Assembly (NCBI RefSeq): GCF_014836405.1
Contig: NZ_JACSQU010000001.1
Span: 1,364,001-1,428,000, forward strand
DNA: 64,000 nt
Direction of reading: 5' to 3'
Origin: Brevundimonas guildfordensis
GTDB taxonomy: Bacteria; Pseudomonadota; Alphaproteobacteria; Caulobacterales; Caulobacteraceae
The translations under genes were made by a program, and so were the position numbers. This document shows positions 62,872 through 64,000 of the stretch, piece after piece. How positions within the stretch are numbered: the first letter of the stretch is position 1; the number at the start of each line of letters is the position of its first letter. The notes under the pieces were generated by a model that saw nothing but the letters and a program-made list of their open reading frames with translations, made no database searches and was not told where the DNA came from.

Positions 62872-64000
62872 ATGATGGCGGGTTTAAAAATGTTCCCACG
62901 GCGCTGGGGGCCCACCAGGCCGCTGGCGATTGCGGCGGCCGCCGTCTTGGCGACCATGAGCGCCAGCCCAGCCCGGGCCGACTGGCTCAGGGCCGAAAGT
63001 GAGCGTTTCGTCGTCTACAGCGACGGCGGCGCTAACCAGTTACGGCAATTCACACAGGAACTGGAATCCTTTGACCGCCTGCTGCGGATCCGTCTGGGCG
63101 TAAGCCTCGAGGCGCCGACCTATCGGAAGCTGCCCGTCTACCTTCTAGGCTCGCGCACCGCCATGCTGCGGGTCAGGCCGGGCGCTCAGGATGGGCTGGC
63201 CGGGTTTTACATGGCGACCGACGAAGACATCTTCGGCGTAGCGCGCCGCGACGAGGAAATGCACACGCTCAAGCATGAGTATGCGCATCATTTCATGATG
63301 CAGAACTTCTCGCACGCCTACCCAGCGTGGTTCATTGAGGGCTTCGCCGAATATTTCGCCACCGCCGACTTCAAGCGCGATGAGATCCATGTTGGCAAAT
63401 ACAGCCAGAACCGCGCCTACTGGCTGATAAACGGCGCCTGGGTGTCAATGGAGGAGCTCTTGGCCGAGCGGCCAGGCGCGTCGGTCCGCCATCGGGAGAC
63501 CTATTACCCGTTAGCCTGGCTGCTGACGCATTGGTTCATGAGCGACACCGAACGCCGTCGCACTCTGGGCACCTATCTGGCGGCCGTGGGCGACGGCGCC
63601 GACCCCGTGGCGGCCATGCGTGATGCCACCGGGCTGACGACGACCGAGTTGCAACGCGCCCTGCGCCGCTACGTCCGCGAACGCATGACCTATGTGGTGA
63701 TGAAGACGTCCTTCGATGCAACGAACATCGTCGTCACCACCCTGCCGAAATCCGCTGATGATCTTCTGCTGCTGAACCAGCGATTGAAAGTGGGCGTGCC
63801 AGAGGAGCAGCGTGCGGCCACCGCACAGGATGTGCGTCGAGCCGCTGCCCGCCACCCGGACGATCCGCTGGCTCTATTGGCCCTGGGACATGCCGAGCTG
63901 CATTTCGGTGACGCCGCTGGGGCCGAGGCTCCATTGCAGCGCCTGATAGAACTCGACCCCGACCACGTCGAAGGCTTGCAATATCTCGCCCGCACGCGGA
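62872..64000 (+). CDS. Gluzincin-type peptidase with C-terminal TPR, partial
   Basis: The first 376 codons of a gene run off the right edge. The product has a signal peptide (residues about 12-37, ending SASPARA), then a metallopeptidase domain (about 40-240) with the zinc motif LKHEYAHHFMM and the third ligand in WFIEGFAEYFAT, and a C-terminal region that begins TPR-like repeats (HPDDPLALLALGHAELHFGDAAGAEAPLQRL). It resembles DUF1570-like secreted peptidases. Start is ATG 62872 or 62875 after GGGAGGG. Confidence 0.82.
   Translation, partial: MMAGLKMFPRRWGPTRPLAIAAAAVLATMSASPARADWLRAESERFVVYSDGGANQLRQFTQELESFDRLLRIRLGVSLEAPTYRKLPVYLLGSRTAMLRVRPGAQDGLAGFYMATDEDIFGVARRDEEMHTLKHEYAHHFMMQNFSHAYPAWFIEGFAEYFATADFKRDEIHVGKYSQNRAYWLINGAWVSMEELLAERPGASVRHRETYYPLAWLLTHWFMSDTERRRTLGTYLAAVGDGADPVAAMRDATGLTTTELQRALRRYVRERMTYVVMKTSFDATNIVVTTLPKSADDLLLLNQRLKVGVPEEQRAATAQDVRRAAARHPDDPLALLALGHAELHFGDAAGAEAPLQRLIELDPDHVEGLQYLARTR

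Overview
This is a GC-rich, gene-dense chromosomal stretch from an alphaproteobacterium, most likely a member of the Caulobacterales close to Brevundimonas. The reasons are a full-length CtrA master regulator with its cell-cycle promoter, a DivJ-like histidine kinase, fliI/fliJ, a separate F0 ATP synthase operon with both b and b' subunits, the lipoprotein DUF3035/BamF, and DUF1491 and DUF6456 proteins. Species cannot be fixed from the sequence alone. No rRNA, tRNA or CRISPR was seen. Almost all of the window is core genome.

Layout. 0-7 kb: HAD hydrolase, lspA, BamF-like lipoprotein, ispH, argS, adenine deaminase. 7-14 kb: pncA, fbp, then a tandem glycine riboswitch driving gcvT-gcvH-gcvPA-gcvPB. 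14-18 kb: two small membrane proteins and the atpI-atpB-atpE-atpF'-atpF operon. 18-23 kb: scpB, scpA, nagZ, a SPOR protein and dgt (minus strand), with divergent erpA. 23-30 kb: PfpI protein, zinc metallopeptidase, DUF418 membrane protein, a two-domain retropepsin-like protein, thrC and a DUF5996 protein. A lower-GC pocket at about 30.2-31.2 kb holds two orphan genes.

The most interesting locus is 31.2-36.8 kb, the methionine/threonine branch point. To the left, a threonine-rich leader peptide and a rho-independent attenuator precede an unusual aspartokinase-like/homoserine dehydrogenase fusion without ACT domains, followed by thrB. To the right, on the other strand, a SAM-I (S-box) riboswitch precedes metX and metB. 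One roughly 0.66 kb divergent intergenic region thus carries two different RNA switches, one sensing threonine through charged tRNA and one sensing SAM, that split homoserine between its two fates. thrC lies nearby and a RhtA-type homoserine/threonine exporter at 52 kb is divergent from an Lrp-type regulator.

37-51 kb: a chemoreceptor, a TauE/SafE permease, dusA with an integrase remnant at its 5' end (scar of a dusA-inserted island), a truncated TonB receptor, a DODA-type dioxygenase, a LysR regulator with an oxidoreductase cluster (AKR and three SDRs), an exported hydrolase, tyrA, pyrC-type dihydroorotase and a GT9 transferase. 52-64 kb: lrp/rhtA, fliI-fliJ-GH10 xylanase, ctrA, a DnaA domain IV-like HTH protein with a DUF6456 partner, sufE, the DivJ-like kinase, several hypothetical proteins, and a gluzincin-type peptidase cut by the right edge.
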